From the NCBI GenBank assembly GCA_005239585.1, contig SBBU01000211.1:1-6933 (forward strand): 6,933 bases of DNA. Reading direction: 5' to 3'. The position numbers and the translations under genes were made by a program. The DNA is from Planctomycetaceae bacterium. Its GTDB lineage: Bacteria > Planctomycetota > MHYJ01 > SBBU01. The stretch's first letter is position 1, and every line of letters starts with the position of its first letter. The notes below the pieces were generated by a model. It saw only the letters and a list, made by a program, of their open reading frames with translations, was not told where the DNA came from and made no database searches. This document shows positions 6,618 to 6,933 of this stretch, piece after piece.

Positions 6618-6782
6618 ATTTAAAACAGATTCAAACGGACGTTTTTGGGATCAAACTGGACATAAACCATCTATATGCATCCACTCTCATCCGTCTGCAT
6701 CTCTTCAATAAAGACGTATTCTATCAAATTTAATCAGATGTTAAAACCTTTGAAATCTGAGAATATGTATAAGGGAATTGTA
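6618..6782 (-). other. Spacer between pgk and rpe
   Basis: 165 nt between the pgk stop and the rpe start. Contents I can see are the 16-codon candidate leader ORF, a short direct repeat tgcatc on the plus strand (6676-6681 and 6696-6701, 20 bp apart), and a weak inverted repeat TCAGAT/ATCTGA (6734-6739 and 6755-6760) with a 15-nt loop. No clear promoter or strong terminator was recognised, so readthrough from pgk into rpe is possible. Confidence 0.5.
6620..6670 (-). CDS. Possible 16-codon leader ORF before rpe
   Basis: An ATG at 6670 opens a 16-codon frame (MVYVQFDPKNVRLNLF) whose TAA ends two bases before the rpe ATG. AGTGGA about 8-9 nt upstream (near 6679-6684) could act as its ribosome site, whereas rpe itself has none. 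It could support translational coupling of rpe, or be chance; a 51-nt ORF is well within chance expectation. A TAG directly before its ATG closes another short frame, open back to about 6730. Confidence 0.2.
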   Translation of the reverse strand: MVYVQFDPKNVRLNLF

Positions 6783-6933
6783 TTATTTATCTTTTAATAC
6801 TGCAATACCCGGCAATTCTCTGCCCTCGAGGTACTCTACGCATGCCCCTCCCCCCGTAGAAACATGCGTAAAACCCGATTTTAGCCCGAATTTCTCGATC
6901 GCACTGGCCGTGTCCCCTCCGCCCGCGACCTTC
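6783..6933 (-). CDS. pgk: Phosphoglycerate kinase, C-terminal fragment
   Basis: Partial gene entering from the right edge; the last 49 codons and a TAA (6783-6785) are present. Phosphoglycerate kinase transfers phosphate from 1,3-bisphosphoglycerate to ADP in glycolysis, and runs in reverse in gluconeogenesis and carbon fixation. The fragment has [16 protein letters not shown], the GGGDT nucleotide-binding loop of the C-terminal domain, then [20 protein letters not shown], the conserved STGGGA loop and the typical ELPG tail. The spacing of these motifs is normal and the family usually ends within a few residues of this point, so the C-terminus is intact. It is upstream of rpe and accD on the same strand, most likely the head part of one metabolic operon. 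Confidence 0.96.
   Translation of the reverse strand, partial: KVAGGGDTASAIEKFGLKSGFTHVSTGGGACVEYLEGRELPGIAVLKDK

Noticed and set aside
6676..6701. Direct repeat tgcatc upstream of rpe as an operator.
   Set aside because: A 6-bp repeat is too short to support a regulatory site without further evidence.
6734..6760. Terminator after pgk (TCAGAT/ATCTGA inverted repeat).
   Set aside because: Six AT-rich pairs with a 15-nt loop and no continuous T run make a stable intrinsic terminator unlikely.

Overview
The window holds five complete reading units, one gene fragment at the right edge, and one gene broken by a frameshift. No RNA gene, insertion sequence or CRISPR array was found. The organism looks like an uncultured Gram-negative bacterium with moderate to low GC. 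Three lipoprotein signal peptides imply an outer envelope. AccD carries the glycine-rich variant SGSGGGARMYEG, and the broken lipoprotein has motifs I associate, from memory only, with Planctomycetota-type hypothetical proteins. A planctomycete or a neighbouring lineage is therefore my best guess, held loosely. Shine-Dalgarno signals are absent or poor at most starts.

Left half, plus strand (158-3838): two lipoprotein genes 12 nt apart form a probable operon. The first encodes a 917-residue protein with a lipobox, two duplicated fibronectin-III-like domains and 14 Kelch-type blades. The second encodes a 304-residue lipoprotein that looks like a divergent SurA/PpiC-type periplasmic folding factor. 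Upstream (1-157) lie an imperfect 26-bp tandem repeat and a weak hairpin followed by T residues.

Right half, minus strand (6933 down to 3870): the end of pgk (phosphoglycerate kinase) is followed by a 165-nt spacer that may encode a short leader peptide. Then come rpe (ribulose-phosphate 3-epimerase) and accD (acetyl-CoA carboxylase carboxyltransferase beta subunit), only 3 nt apart. A lipoprotein gene of about 364 codons comes last; it is split into two frames near 4480-4514 and so appears as two ORFs. The two halves of the window converge with 31 nt between stop codons and no obvious terminator.

Functionally, the right side is central carbon metabolism (glycolysis, pentose phosphate pathway, first step of fatty acid synthesis) with an uncharacterised envelope gene at its end. 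The left side is an envelope module in which a large beta-propeller display protein may be served by a chaperone-like partner. The points most worth checking are the 14-blade architecture with its irregular midpoint, the frameshifted lipoprotein, and the atypical Rpe.
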